From an uncultured Shimia sp. (GTDB lineage: Bacteria; Pseudomonadota; Alphaproteobacteria; Rhodobacterales; Rhodobacteraceae): a stretch of 64,000 nt of DNA. Made by a program: the position numbers and the translations under genes. Positions 34,912 through 44,012 of the stretch are shown here, in pieces. The notes beneath the pieces were generated by a model. It was not told the DNA's origin and made no database searches. It saw nothing but the letters and a program-made list of their open reading frames with translations. Every line of letters begins with the position of its first letter. Within the stretch, counting starts at the first letter, position 1. The stretch is taken from NCBI RefSeq assembly GCF_947493595.1, contig NZ_CANLRL010000005.1:62001-126000 (forward strand), read 5' to 3'.

Positions 34912-35337
34912 ATGTTTAAGACCCTACTCCTAACTGTGGACGTGAATGACCTGAATGGGTCGGAGCGACCTGCCGAAGTGGCAAAGGCCATGGCAGAGCG
35001 TGACAGCGCCGAGTTGCACATCATGAATGTTGTGCCTGACTACGGCATGTCGATTGTTGGCTCATTTTTCAGTGCAGACCACAACAAGGCGATCCTTCAG
35101 GAGGCCAAGGTTGCACTTGAAAGCTGGGCTGGTGAGCGCTTTGCGGACCTATCAAAGATTCGCCTGCATGTTGACCAAGGCACCATTTATGATCTGGTTC
35201 TCAAAGAGGCGGAAAATGTGTCTGCGGATGCGATCATTGTTGGGGCCCACAAGTCACAGCTTAAAGACTATCTAATCGGGCCCAACGCCGCCCGAATATC
35301 CCGCCATGCCAAACAATCGGTTTTTGTCGTACGGTAA
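34912..35337 (+). CDS. universal stress protein (UspA family)
   Basis: A 141-residue cytosolic USP domain. The start has LLLTVDVNDLN and the C-terminal nucleotide-binding region reads AIIVGAHKSQLKDYLIGPNA followed by ARISRHAKQSVFVVR; this G-x2-G-x(9)-S/T-type site suggests ATP binding, although the motif is altered. It starts 11 bp after the TRAP permease. USP proteins such as TeaD are known partners that adjust TRAP transporter activity, so this one probably tunes the TAXI system. A terminator follows at once. Confidence 0.9.
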   Translation: MFKTLLLTVDVNDLNGSERPAEVAKAMAERDSAELHIMNVVPDYGMSIVGSFFSADHNKAILQEAKVALESWAGERFADLSKIRLHVDQGTIYDLVLKEAENVSADAIIVGAHKSQLKDYLIGPNAARISRHAKQSVFVVR

Positions 35338-35344
35338 GAACACT

Positions 35345-35374
35345 GAAAGCCCGCCTCTGGCGGGCTTTCTTTTT
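35345..35374 (+). terminator. intrinsic terminator after the TRAP/USP operon
   Basis: GAAAGCCCGCC pairs with GGCGGGCTTTC (11 bp) around TCT, followed by five T residues, 8 nt after the USP stop. Confidence 0.93.
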
Positions 35375-35384
35375 CCGATCGTTT

Positions 35385-37370
35385 TTAAGGACGAGGGACC
35401 GTCACATCCCAGTTTTTCTGAAAGACCTGTTTGTCGCCTTCTTCTGCAACAAGTCGCGCTTTGATGAAGTAGCTCACGTCATCTCCGGTCATTTCCAAAT
35501 CTGCCTTCACCACCACTGACCAGTCGCCGCGTGACATATGACGTTCCCATGAGAACTTGGCCTGCGCAGACGTTGGCTCACAATCAACAATGGAAAACAC
35601 CTCCCGATGTCTTGTGCCGCTTACCAAGCCGGTTTCCATATCTTTCACCAGGCCGTCGTCGGAGTGAATTTCCTGGGTTGTTAAGCGCGCACCGACATCA
35701 CGAATGACACGTTTACTCTCGTGAACCTCACTGAGCTGAGTAGTTTGTCGAGGCGGAGCCGCCTTTGGGCCATCAAATTTCCATTCGTTGCCATTAGACT
35801 GCGGGCGCACGGGTAAGTCTACTGTTCCCTCGATGAGCTTTAGCGTTGTCAGCTCAGGCTCAGGCCAAACAAACGGCCAATAGCTTGTCGACAGGGCTAT
35901 CCGAAGACGGTGTCCCACCGGCACATGGTAGGCACATTGATCCAATGCTACCTCCAAGGCCACATCTGCATCCAGTGGGAGATCAATGGCAGCCTCGTGC
36001 CCGGATCGATGCCGGAGATTGAGGAATCCATGTGAAATCAAGGTGCTTTCCCCATTGGGATGCACATCACATAGACGCACCGCAAGCTGTGCCTTGGGGG
36101 TGTTAGAGCGCAGTATCACGCGCAGTGTTGGTGCCCCGACCATGTCGATGCCATCCTGCAGCACAGCGCTGTCAAAACACGTGCTAAGGAGATCATCTTT
36201 ACGCTGATCACCGGGCAACTCTCCGGGCCCGAAACCAAACGGGAAATATTCACCTGCCATTTGACCGCACTGTAAGTCAGGCCTTACGTATTGAGCAGCA
36301 GGCGCTGGCGTACGGGTGAGTTTGTCCGCCACAAGATGCAGTGTCATTATGTCAACGCTGGCGCCAGCACTGTCCACAATCCAACGGCCAGGGCGGCAGC
36401 CATAGGACACGTCAGGAGGCACGCTCTCCATCAGCCATCGGCGCATGTCAGGCAAATTGTCAGCGCCATTACCCTCGCCCTTTAACCAACAGTCCCACCA
36501 GGTGAGCAACTCACCGATAAAATCAATTTGCGGCCCTGGTACTGCAAAATGCGGATATTTGTGGTTCCAAGGTCCAAGCAGACCTTTTACCGGCGCGGTC
36601 ACATTTTCGACGAGATGAGACACAGTGTTACGATAGCCATCATGCCAGCCGCCAACGCTTAAAATCGCGGCCTGTATGGCATCGTAGTTCTCACAAACGG
36701 ACCCATGCTTCCAATAGGCATCCCGACTTTGATGTTGGGTCCAGATTTCAGCCAAGCAGGGGGTGTTTTCCAATCGGTGCAGCCACATGTCCCGCCAGCG
36801 TTCGCCGACAATTTCTGGGTCAGGCGGCAAGGCAAACCATCCCAATACGGTTGCCGCCCAAGCCGGGTTTTCGCCCAGCATAATCCCGCCTTTGTAGTGG
36901 ATGTCGTCCGCATAGCGGTCAGTAGTGGAACAAAGGCTGGCGACGGCTTTCAATGCTGAAGGAGCAAGCGCTGCAATTTGCAACCCATTAAACCCACCCC
37001 AGCTGATACCCATCATCCCAACGTTGCCGTTGCACCACTCTTGGTCAGCCAGCCATTCTATAGTCGTGACACCATCGCGCAGCTCTTGTGGGGAATACTC
37101 ATCTTCAAACAGCCCTTCGCTGTCGCCGCACCCGCGCATGTCAACGCGCACGCAAACATAGCCGTGCCCTGCGAGGTAAGGATGGGTCAGCGCATCTCTT
37201 TCCGCGGTGCCGTCCCGCTTTCGATACGGGAGATACTCCAAAATGGCCGGCACTGGCTTGGATGTTTTGGGACGCCACATCCGCGCGGACAATCTCACGC
37301 CGTCCGGCATCTCAATCCACACATGCGGCTCTTCGTGAACCTCAAATGGAAACTCTTGAACAATCTGCAT
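35385..37370 (-). CDS. CocE/NonD-family hydrolase (X-Pro dipeptidyl-peptidase S15 type)
   Basis: A 661-residue alpha/beta hydrolase that cleaves an ester or amide. The nucleophile motif is GISWGG (Ser at about residue 123), after VDMRGCGDSEG. The C-terminal third has the jelly-roll of the family, with VPVGHRLRIALSTSYWPFVWP typical of it. Known members act on cocaine, alpha-amino acid esters or X-Pro peptides. The ATG at 37370 has AGGGGG upstream at 6 nt; a GTG one codon earlier is less likely. It is convergent with the USP gene and may belong to the nearby catabolic group. Confidence 0.9.
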   Translation of the reverse strand: MQIVQEFPFEVHEEPHVWIEMPDGVRLSARMWRPKTSKPVPAILEYLPYRKRDGTAERDALTHPYLAGHGYVCVRVDMRGCGDSEGLFEDEYSPQELRDGVTTIEWLADQEWCNGNVGMMGISWGGFNGLQIAALAPSALKAVASLCSTTDRYADDIHYKGGIMLGENPAWAATVLGWFALPPDPEIVGERWRDMWLHRLENTPCLAEIWTQHQSRDAYWKHGSVCENYDAIQAAILSVGGWHDGYRNTVSHLVENVTAPVKGLLGPWNHKYPHFAVPGPQIDFIGELLTWWDCWLKGEGNGADNLPDMRRWLMESVPPDVSYGCRPGRWIVDSAGASVDIMTLHLVADKLTRTPAPAAQYVRPDLQCGQMAGEYFPFGFGPGELPGDQRKDDLLSTCFDSAVLQDGIDMVGAPTLRVILRSNTPKAQLAVRLCDVHPNGESTLISHGFLNLRHRSGHEAAIDLPLDADVALEVALDQCAYHVPVGHRLRIALSTSYWPFVWPEPELTTLKLIEGTVDLPVRPQSNGNEWKFDGPKAAPPRQTTQLSEVHESKRVIRDVGARLTTQEIHSDDGLVKDMETGLVSGTRHREVFSIVDCEPTSAQAKFSWERHMSRGDWSVVVKADLEMTGDDVSYFIKARLVAEEGDKQVFQKNWDVTVPRP

Positions 37371-37431
37371 CACTCACCCCCTGTAAAATAATTCGATCAT
37401 CAGGGAAATGTGACGGTTTGGCAAAAACTCG

Positions 37432-39366
37432 TTAGGCTAGGTAAGCCCGTATTGCATCACGACCACGTTTTTGAACGTTGGTGTCGGCGTAGTTCAAAAC
37501 AAAGCTTCGATAAAGTTGTTCCCCAACAAAAAATGGCAACGCAGTTCGTCGCTCATTTTCCGGCACCAAATCGTGAGACATGAACGCTCGCCAGTCGCCT
37601 TGGCAAATCCCCAGTTTGCGGTGATCTGAAACCGCAGGGTCGTGCATCTGTAAATCAACAAGAAACCGGGCTGAAACACGCGACACGGAAGTCCATTGAG
37701 CGCCACGAATGTTGATCGCACACAAAACGTCGTTTTTATGAATGAGGTTCTCGACGGAAAACCAATCTAGTCCTTCAAACTGCGTGATTTCCGTGCCTTC
37801 GATCCGCCTTGCTCTCTTGGTCAGATTGGACAACAAAAGTTTCAGAAGAGCGCAATCTTCATCATCTGTGATGGTCTCCAAAGGCCGGTCTGAAATGGGC
37901 TTCAGCGTATCGAGAAAAGAAAATTCGGTTTTCCGCTGGCAACTCAGAGAGGCAACCTCCAGCCATTTTGCCGCCAAACTCACAAACTTGGACCGCCGAT
38001 TGCCCGCCGCTCCCGCAATTTTCTGTTGCAGGGGCACTCCACGGGGGTGCGTTACGCACATCAGGCCAAAACCTGGATCGATGAAAAGCACCTTCTCCGC
38101 CGTGAAAGAGGCTGAATCCAACGCTTCTTGGACATGATTAATCTCGGAGGCACGATCGCGGACCTTTTGTGCCCCATCTGCTGACAAGTGGCGGCATATG
38201 CGTACTTTTTGGTCGCCGTATGTGGCGAGAAACTCTTGGTAACAGTTGTCCACAAGCAACGGCCGCTTGAGGATGATTCCTTCACGATGAGGCATGCCGT
38301 CCAGAAGCCTTTGAGTGTCCAACACTGCCTGGTTGCCACGTGACCGATCCAATCTATTGTGTTCTGTCTCACCGACGCCTTGCAGCCCCAAGTCCTCCAC
38401 CGAGAAACCTGCCCACTCAAACCTTTTCAGCAACCTTTCGTTTAAGTCCCAGTCCTCAGCTGAAACAGCAAACTGCGAGAAATACCAAAACAAGTATTTG
38501 GCGTAGTTTCTTTGGCTGTTCAGTGCAGAGTGCAGCGCGCGGGGGAAGTCGCATGGAAATTCAACGGTTTCCGCCACATGATGGAAGTCAGATCTGCCAA
38601 ACAGGATCGCGGGTTTGTTGTGCAGGAAGCCTTCGATAGCAACTGCGGAATTGTAACTCACAGTGACCGCGCATTGTTGCAAGATGTCGTGGACATTGGC
38701 ATCCGTTGCCACGAGCGGCAGCCCCTCTTGCAGTAATCTTAGTAACAACTGGACGTCATCCAATTGCTTACTCATTGGGTGGGCTTTCACCACTATTTTC
38801 CGATTGCCCGCGTGTTTCGCCACGGTACGCAACAGTGTCTCATTGTCACAATGGGCCGTGCCCTGGCGATGCGGATTGTCGCCTTGCAGGAACACAGCAA
38901 TACAATCCTTGGGTATTTTGGTGATGTCCTTCTTCGGACCGTAGCGAGATCGTCTCTTCCTAACCAAACGGTCCTGCAACACCAAAAAATTTGACTGCGC
39001 CAGAACCGGATTCACTTTGGCTTCGTCATAGATTTCCTGTGCAGCTGAGCTGTCGGCCAGAACACCCAGCGCGTCGAGGTGGAAATAGGGTGGCAGATAC
39101 GCCAGCGCTGCGTTCAGGGCGTTTGGTTGCTGCACCGTCCCATTTTCGATGATGTGTAGGTTGTCGGCTTCAAGATGGGCAGACCAATCGGAACTATTGG
39201 CGCCACGCAGCGCCTCGTGGCGTCGCCGCACTTCAACATGCCCTCCACGAGATTCGATTAGCTCATGAATTTTGTGGAACAAAGCAAGGTGCGTGAACTC
39301 AAGGAAGTTGTCGCAAAACTGCTTGGGTAAGTGAAAAATGACTTTGGCGCCCAAACATGCCTCCAT
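37432..39366 (-). CDS. capsular polysaccharide synthesis (KpsS/KpsC-like) glycosyltransferase with long extra C-terminal region
   Basis: A 644-residue protein, cytosolic by sequence. Residues about 110-290 resemble the C-terminal nucleotide-sugar half of KpsC/KpsS-type retaining Kdo transferases: KIVVKAHPMS, then CAVTVSYNSAVAIEGFLHNK followed by PAILFGRSDFHHVAETV. Residues about 330-644 match nothing I recognise, though short stretches (LLVDNCYQEFLATYGDQKVR, EKVLFIDPGFGLMCV) suggest a second alpha/beta domain. Base use is A/T-richer than its neighbours, and no capsule locus surrounds it. It could be a transferred orphan. The role of the first half is probable; that of the second is unknown. 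Confidence 0.65.
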   Translation of the reverse strand: MEACLGAKVIFHLPKQFCDNFLEFTHLALFHKIHELIESRGGHVEVRRRHEALRGANSSDWSAHLEADNLHIIENGTVQQPNALNAALAYLPPYFHLDALGVLADSSAAQEIYDEAKVNPVLAQSNFLVLQDRLVRKRRSRYGPKKDITKIPKDCIAVFLQGDNPHRQGTAHCDNETLLRTVAKHAGNRKIVVKAHPMSKQLDDVQLLLRLLQEGLPLVATDANVHDILQQCAVTVSYNSAVAIEGFLHNKPAILFGRSDFHHVAETVEFPCDFPRALHSALNSQRNYAKYLFWYFSQFAVSAEDWDLNERLLKRFEWAGFSVEDLGLQGVGETEHNRLDRSRGNQAVLDTQRLLDGMPHREGIILKRPLLVDNCYQEFLATYGDQKVRICRHLSADGAQKVRDRASEINHVQEALDSASFTAEKVLFIDPGFGLMCVTHPRGVPLQQKIAGAAGNRRSKFVSLAAKWLEVASLSCQRKTEFSFLDTLKPISDRPLETITDDEDCALLKLLLSNLTKRARRIEGTEITQFEGLDWFSVENLIHKNDVLCAINIRGAQWTSVSRVSARFLVDLQMHDPAVSDHRKLGICQGDWRAFMSHDLVPENERRTALPFFVGEQLYRSFVLNYADTNVQKRGRDAIRAYLA

Positions 39367-39650
39367 TTTCCCTGCTTAAATCAACGATTGGCAAAGTATC
39401 CGCTCCGCTTTCAACAACACGGCCAGATCGCGATGGAAAGCGGCATGAAATGCCGTACATTATTTGGGGGAGCACATGCCCCCCCTTTTTCTGCCTGCCT
39501 GTCCATCATGTCGCTTCGCTGTTCAGTATTGGCGTTTCGGCAAAGAGACGTTGTCCTAACTATAGGTGCACCGATTCGAATCCGTCAACTGGGTGATTCG
39601 GGAGGGCCCAAAAAGGCAGGCGTCTTCGAAGGTTCAAATGCCACCAAGCG
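39367..39650. other. noncoding gap with two plus-strand hairpins
   Basis: A 284-bp stretch between two minus-strand genes. It holds CGGCAT-GAA-ATGCCG (39441-39455) and GGGGG-AGCACATG-CCCCC followed by CC and TTTTT (39466-39490); the latter looks like a plus-strand terminator although no plus-strand gene precedes it. Sequences near 39570 and 39630 look like fragments of a tRNA T-arm but have no stem. Confidence 0.4.
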
Positions 39651-40931
39651 TCAGCTGTTCTCGCGAAGCACTGCCCCTGCGAGGTAGAGAGATCCGCAAA
39701 TCAGGATCCGATCTCCGGGGGACCGAGCCACGATGCTTTGTACCGCCTCCAATACGGTGGCACCTTCCCCAGCTAGTAGTCCCGCTTTCCGTGCTGCATT
39801 CGCGGTATCCTCGGCAGGCAACGTATTGCTTTCACCCGGAATAGAGACCGCCGTTAAAGTGTCCCCAACCTGAGCCAGTGGGGTCAGATAGCCGAGAATG
39901 TCTTTCGTGTTCAGCATGCCGCAAATGAAATGGGTCGGCCGGCTAGGCAGTTTTGCAATCACCTCTGCCAGCGCTTTGCCTGCGGCTGCATTATGCCCGC
40001 CATCAAGCCACACTTCCGCACCGGCAGCGGCCTCAACCAGAGGTCCTTCTTTCAACCGTTGCATACGCGCCGGCCATGAAACATTGGTCATCGCCGCCTC
40101 ATATGCCGTGTCGTTGCCTCCTAAATGACGCAAGGCTGCCAGAGCCGCCCCTGCGTTTTGCACTTGATGTGCACCTGTTAGGGCTGGCAACGGTAAATCC
40201 AGAAGTCCCGTTTCATCTTGAAAAATGAGTCGCCCGCGTTCTTCGTAAACGTGCCAATGCTGCCCATAGGCGATCAGAGGCGCACCAACACGGGCCGCTG
40301 TTTGCTCGATCACATCCATGGCCTCATCCGGTTGCGGACACACAATGCAGGGCACACCCCGCTTTAGAATACCGGCCTTCTCTGCCGCAATTTCCGAGAT
40401 AGTTTCCCCTAAAAATTGCTCGTGATCTTTGGAAATTGGCGTGATGACCGTCAACGCGGGGGCATCAATGACGTTGGTCGCGTCCAAGCGCCCTCCTAGG
40501 CCGACTTCCAGAAGTGTGTAATCCGCAGGTGTACGTGAGAACGCGAGTAGCGCGGCGCAGGTGGTAATCTCAAAATATGTGATGTTTTGCCGGTCGTTCG
40601 CGTCCCAGCATTCATCCAAAACCGCCGAAAGATGGCTTTCGTCAATCAATTCACCAGCCAGCCGTATACGCTCATGAAAGCGGGCCAGATGCGGGCTCGT
40701 GTACGCATGGACCCGATTGCCGCAGCCCTCCAGACCAGCCCGGATCATGGCCTGCGTGCTGCCTTTGCCGTTGGTCCCAGCCAGATGTACAACTGGTGGT
40801 AATTTTTCCTGCGGATTGCCCAACGACTCCAGCAACCGCCACATCCGATCCAAGGTCAGGTCGATAATTTTGGGGTGAAGCGCCATCATACGCGCAAGGA
40901 TCGCGTCGGAGGTAGGTGAAGAATTGACCAT
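39651..40931 (-). CDS. folC: bifunctional dihydrofolate synthase/folylpolyglutamate synthase
   Basis: A 426-residue ATP-dependent ligase of the Mur-ligase type that adds glutamate to dihydropteroate and folates. The ATP loop is HLAGTNGKGST (about residues 48-58). EVGLGGRLDATNVI and WLDGGHNAAAGKAL are family motifs. The ATG at 40931 has TTGGAG well placed upstream; a TTG 12 bp earlier includes that site and is less likely. It is followed upstream (in reading order) by accD, the common accD-folC pair. Confidence 0.95.
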   Translation of the reverse strand: MVNSSPTSDAILARMMALHPKIIDLTLDRMWRLLESLGNPQEKLPPVVHLAGTNGKGSTQAMIRAGLEGCGNRVHAYTSPHLARFHERIRLAGELIDESHLSAVLDECWDANDRQNITYFEITTCAALLAFSRTPADYTLLEVGLGGRLDATNVIDAPALTVITPISKDHEQFLGETISEIAAEKAGILKRGVPCIVCPQPDEAMDVIEQTAARVGAPLIAYGQHWHVYEERGRLIFQDETGLLDLPLPALTGAHQVQNAGAALAALRHLGGNDTAYEAAMTNVSWPARMQRLKEGPLVEAAAGAEVWLDGGHNAAAGKALAEVIAKLPSRPTHFICGMLNTKDILGYLTPLAQVGDTLTAVSIPGESNTLPAEDTANAARKAGLLAGEGATVLEAVQSIVARSPGDRILICGSLYLAGAVLRENS

Positions 40932-41022
40932 AGCGTGCTCCAAGAATGTTGGGGATCAAAACAAAACGGGCCTCCGGTTTACGTGCCGAAAGCCCATTTC
41001 CAACGCCGCATTCGCGACCGAT

Positions 41023-41964
41023 TTATTCCGTTTTCGCCTCTTCGGGCTTTTCTTCCGGCGCCTCAGGAGAATCCTCCTCCTTCTGAGGGGCGGGCAAATC
41101 GCCAGCCACCGCTGGTGGCATGCCCATAAGCATCCGGATAATGGATACAAGCTCGGCTTTCAGCTCGGTGCGCTTGGTCACGCGATCCAACATCCCGTGG
41201 TCCAGCAAATACTCCGCACGCTGGAAGCCTTCAGGAAGCTTTTCGCCAATGGTTTGTTGGATCACGCGAGGGCCAGCAAAGCAGATCAAGGCGTTTGGTT
41301 CGGAAATCTGGACGTCGCCCAGCATCGCGTAAGATGCAGTCACACCGCCTGTGGTCGGGTGTGTAAGCACAACAATGTAAGGCAGGCCAGCCTCTTTCAG
41401 CATTTGCACTGCAACGGTTGTGCGTGGCATTTGCATAAGGGACAAAATGCCTTCCTGCATGCGCGCGCCACCCGCAGCGGAAAACAGCACCAGAGGACGT
41501 TTAAGCGCGATTGCGCGTTCGGCAGCGGCGATAATTGCGTTGCCAACGTACATCCCCATGGACCCGCCCATGAAGGAGAAATCTTGGCACGCGGCAACTA
41601 TCGGCGTCCGGCCAATTTCACCCTCCGCCACCAACATGGCTTCTTTTTCGCCCGTTTTTTTCTGCGCCGCCTTCATGCGCTCTGGGTATTTTTTCTGATC
41701 CCGGAATTGCAATGGGTCGGCGACCGGTTCCGGCACTTCAACCTCAACAAACACGCCACCGTCAAAAAGCGCCTCAAACCGATCCCGCGGCGAAATGGAC
41801 ATGTGATGGTCACATTGCGTGCAGACGTTTTGGTTGCCCTTCAACTCGCGGTGAAACAACATCGTTCCGCATTCATCACATTTGGTCCAGAGATTGTCTG
41901 GAACTTCTCTGCGAGAAAAGATCGAGTTGATCCGCGGACGGACGTAGTTGGTGATCCAGTTCAT
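41023..41964 (-). CDS. accD: acetyl-CoA carboxylase carboxyltransferase subunit beta
   Basis: A 313-residue subunit of the enzyme that makes malonyl-CoA for fatty-acid synthesis. The N-terminal zinc ribbon is visible ([18 protein letters not shown]). The crotonase-type core has [32 protein letters not shown] and [15 protein letters not shown]. The last 30 residues are rich in Glu and Pro. ATG 41964 is preferred over 41988 because it begins at the usual [10 protein letters not shown] and has GAGGAC upstream. It pairs with folC. Confidence 0.96.
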   Translation of the reverse strand: MNWITNYVRPRINSIFSRREVPDNLWTKCDECGTMLFHRELKGNQNVCTQCDHHMSISPRDRFEALFDGGVFVEVEVPEPVADPLQFRDQKKYPERMKAAQKKTGEKEAMLVAEGEIGRTPIVAACQDFSFMGGSMGMYVGNAIIAAAERAIALKRPLVLFSAAGGARMQEGILSLMQMPRTTVAVQMLKEAGLPYIVVLTHPTTGGVTASYAMLGDVQISEPNALICFAGPRVIQQTIGEKLPEGFQRAEYLLDHGMLDRVTKRTELKAELVSIIRMLMGMPPAVAGDLPAPQKEEDSPEAPEEKPEEAKTE

Positions 41965-42268
41965 GTGATCAGTGTCCTCTGGTTCCAATTCGGGATGAAA
42001 TAAGACGCCACGTCAGAAAATGCAATCGAAGTCGTGTTTGGAAAGCCTGTCCAAGCACCATTTCTTTTGGTAACTCCACCGTCCTTCCTTCCCGTCTCTG
42101 GCAACTTGTTTTGGCATCCCCCCGTTGAACCCAATGCAACACGCTGAAATTTCATGAAGGTGAAAATGAAAGTGCGTTTGTCCTATCGCAAGCATTTCGC
42201 TAAATAATCAGAACGAAGGCCGCAGATCGTTTCGCCGCCAGCAACAATGAGTCACGGTTTCAAGGCAA
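41965..42268. other. intergenic region without a gene
   Basis: A 304-bp divergent gap between accD and the DUF6478-like gene. It should contain both promoters. No palindrome, terminator or convincing short gene was seen. Confidence 0.5.
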
Positions 42269-43039
42269 ATGGCAAACAGCAGACGTTTCTTTCACCAGGC
42301 GCTTCAATCTGGACTTTCGCGCTATTGGGCCCGTAATGCGCGCAACGCATCCAAAGCAGACCTGTCGACATTGCGGCAGCAACGCCGCCGCGCAAGGACG
42401 CTACGCCAATATCTAGATACCGTCATTGCAATCTCTGAAAGTCGATTGGCCTTACCAATCATTGGTTCTAACGCCTTCCCTAAACCTCACGGGACAGATT
42501 GGTCATGGCGCCCTGCACTCTGGCGCGAGCCGATTCCTGCCAAGGGGCGCGCGGCTGTACAAAACAAAGAAATGCTGGGCGAGGAAGTCACGCTTTTTCA
42601 TGATTGCAGAATTTCCGAGCTCACCTTGCGACAGCTCAGAAACCACCGCGAAAAGGATCTTGCGCCGTTTGGTTTGCGCATGGATGTTTTTCGATTTGAC
42701 GGCTCATTCCTTTCCCTCGTGATCGACTTACCTCAGGAAGCGGTTTCCGGCTTAAAACGCGAACATGTCGTGCGCATGGACACAATTGTAGAAATGGAAA
42801 AGCCGCTAGAGATTTTTGCGCGCCTGAACATTCGACACGGTCCAAACACCGAACAAATCGTGCGAGAACTTCCGCTCGAGGCGGAAGACATTCGCGTAGA
42901 GTTCGATCTTGCCTATTCAAACCTGAACGAAAAGCGAGTTGAGAAAATGTGGATCGACCTGATTTTCGAAGGCCCCGAAATGAACCAGGTTGTTCTACGT
43001 GATGTCACTTTCTCCCGACGCCCACGGGCTGAGTTCTAA
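42269..43039 (+). CDS. conserved protein, DUF6478-like
   Basis: A 256-residue protein that resembles an uncharacterised Rhodobacteraceae family (DUF6478, recalled from memory). The first 55 residues are strongly basic (many Arg: RYWARNARNASK, LRQQRRRARTL), which suggests nucleic-acid or membrane-surface contact. The middle has WSWRPALWREPIPAKG and the rest looks like beta-rich, regular secondary structure (LRMDVFRFDGSFLSLVIDLP, IRVEFDLAYSNLNEKRVEKM). No catalytic motif or membrane helix is seen. It is followed after 20 bp by a small coiled-coil protein and is probably in one operon with it. Confidence 0.7.
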   Translation: MANSRRFFHQALQSGLSRYWARNARNASKADLSTLRQQRRRARTLRQYLDTVIAISESRLALPIIGSNAFPKPHGTDWSWRPALWREPIPAKGRAAVQNKEMLGEEVTLFHDCRISELTLRQLRNHREKDLAPFGLRMDVFRFDGSFLSLVIDLPQEAVSGLKREHVVRMDTIVEMEKPLEIFARLNIRHGPNTEQIVRELPLEAEDIRVEFDLAYSNLNEKRVEKMWIDLIFEGPEMNQVVLRDVTFSRRPRAEF

Positions 43040-43059
43040 ATACAATTGAGGATGGTCAA

Positions 43060-43437
43060 ATGAGCGAACTCACATTGACAAAAACACGCCTGTTTGAGGG
43101 CACATGGGAGGGCGCACTCAAGTCTTCCGAAGCCTCCGCGACGAAGCCGCAAGTTGACGTCACATACCTTGGTGAGCCAGTTGGGGAAGTCTCGATTGAT
43201 CACACTGAAGAAGCAGGTCATTGGCGCCTACGTTTTCAGATTCCGAAGGAGAGCCTTTCGGACGGCGTGCAAACCGTTGTCATTTCCAATCATGCCACCG
43301 AGGAACGCCTTGAAACGGTAAGTTTTATTGCTGGTGAAGCCCTCGCTGGTGACTTACGTGCAGAAATCGACCTCTTGCGTGCGGAGCTCGATATGCTCAA
43401 GCGTGCCTTCAGGCGTCATTGCGTGGAAACAACGTGA
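43060..43437 (+). CDS. small conserved protein with C-terminal coiled coil
   Basis: A 125-residue protein of unknown function. Residues 1-85 look like beta sandwich strands (GEVSIDHTEEAGHWRLRFQI, VQTVVISNHATEERLETV); residues about 92-120 form a heptad-like helix (DLRAEIDLLRAELDMLKRAF). The pattern would suit a trimer or dimer that holds the beta domains together. GAGGATGG lies upstream of the ATG. It lies in the same unit as the DUF6478-like gene, so the two may interact; this is inference. Confidence 0.65.
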   Translation: MSELTLTKTRLFEGTWEGALKSSEASATKPQVDVTYLGEPVGEVSIDHTEEAGHWRLRFQIPKESLSDGVQTVVISNHATEERLETVSFIAGEALAGDLRAEIDLLRAELDMLKRAFRRHCVETT

Positions 43438-43443
43438 CTTTGT

Positions 43444-43465
43444 GACCGGCTTGTACCCGCCGGTC
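43444..43465 (+). promoter_or_regulatory. small hairpin downstream of the coiled-coil gene
   Basis: GACCGGC pairs with GCCGGTC (7 bp) around TTGTACCC, 6 nt after the stop. There is no T-run, so it is at best a weak terminator. Confidence 0.4.
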
Positions 43466-43503
43466 AGTCGTGCAAATTAGCGCTGACAACCAAGAGCGAC
43501 ACC

Positions 43504-43956
43504 ATGACACCAGATATCATTGTGATGAGCCAACACGATCAACTGTTATGGGGGTCTGTCGTGCTGAGCGCGTGTGCGCTCATTCACGTTGGTTTGCTGG
43601 CGGCGATGATCGAAGCTTTGGGGCAAATCGGCAGCTGGGTCAAAAACCGCTCCCGTATGACAAAGACAATTGTACTTGTTGGGGCCGCTTTTGTGATGAT
43701 CGTGAGTTCTCACACCATTCAAGTGTGGCTCTGGGCTGCTGTGCTGCTCTACATGGACGCTTTTGATTACTTGTACGACGCGCTCTATTTTTCACTCGTT
43801 ACCTACACCACGGTTGGATACGGCGACGTTGTTTTACCAGTAGAATTTCGTGTTTTTGGCGCTTTTGGCGGGGTAACAGGTATCCTGTGCTTTGGCATCT
43901 CCACCGCCTTTCTGGTATCCCTGATCAACAAACTCTTGCCTAGGTCACTTGAGTGA
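43504..43956 (+). CDS. two-pore-type potassium channel (ion channel domain)
   Basis: A 150-residue inner-membrane protein. The K+ selectivity filter is intact: TYTTVGYGDVVLP (about residues 99-111). Three or four hydrophobic segments surround it: about 15-40, 57-82 and 117-145. The filter lies between the last two, which is the pore arrangement of Ion_trans_2 channels. No RCK or cyclic-nucleotide domain is attached, so gating is unclear. Confidence 0.88.
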   Translation: MTPDIIVMSQHDQLLWGSVVLSACALIHVGLLAAMIEALGQIGSWVKNRSRMTKTIVLVGAAFVMIVSSHTIQVWLWAAVLLYMDAFDYLYDALYFSLVTYTTVGYGDVVLPVEFRVFGAFGGVTGILCFGISTAFLVSLINKLLPRSLE

Positions 43957-44012
43957 TCTTTCGCGTTCCGTTCGCAATTGCTTTCCCAAAACATAGCCCT
44001 ATCTTCTAACCC

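Noticed and set aside
39560-39645. tRNA-like T-arm fragments (GATTCGAATC, GGTTCAAAT) that could mark a partial tRNA or attachment site
   Set aside because: The bases around each loop do not pair into a T-stem, and no D-arm, anticodon arm or acceptor stem could be built in either direction.
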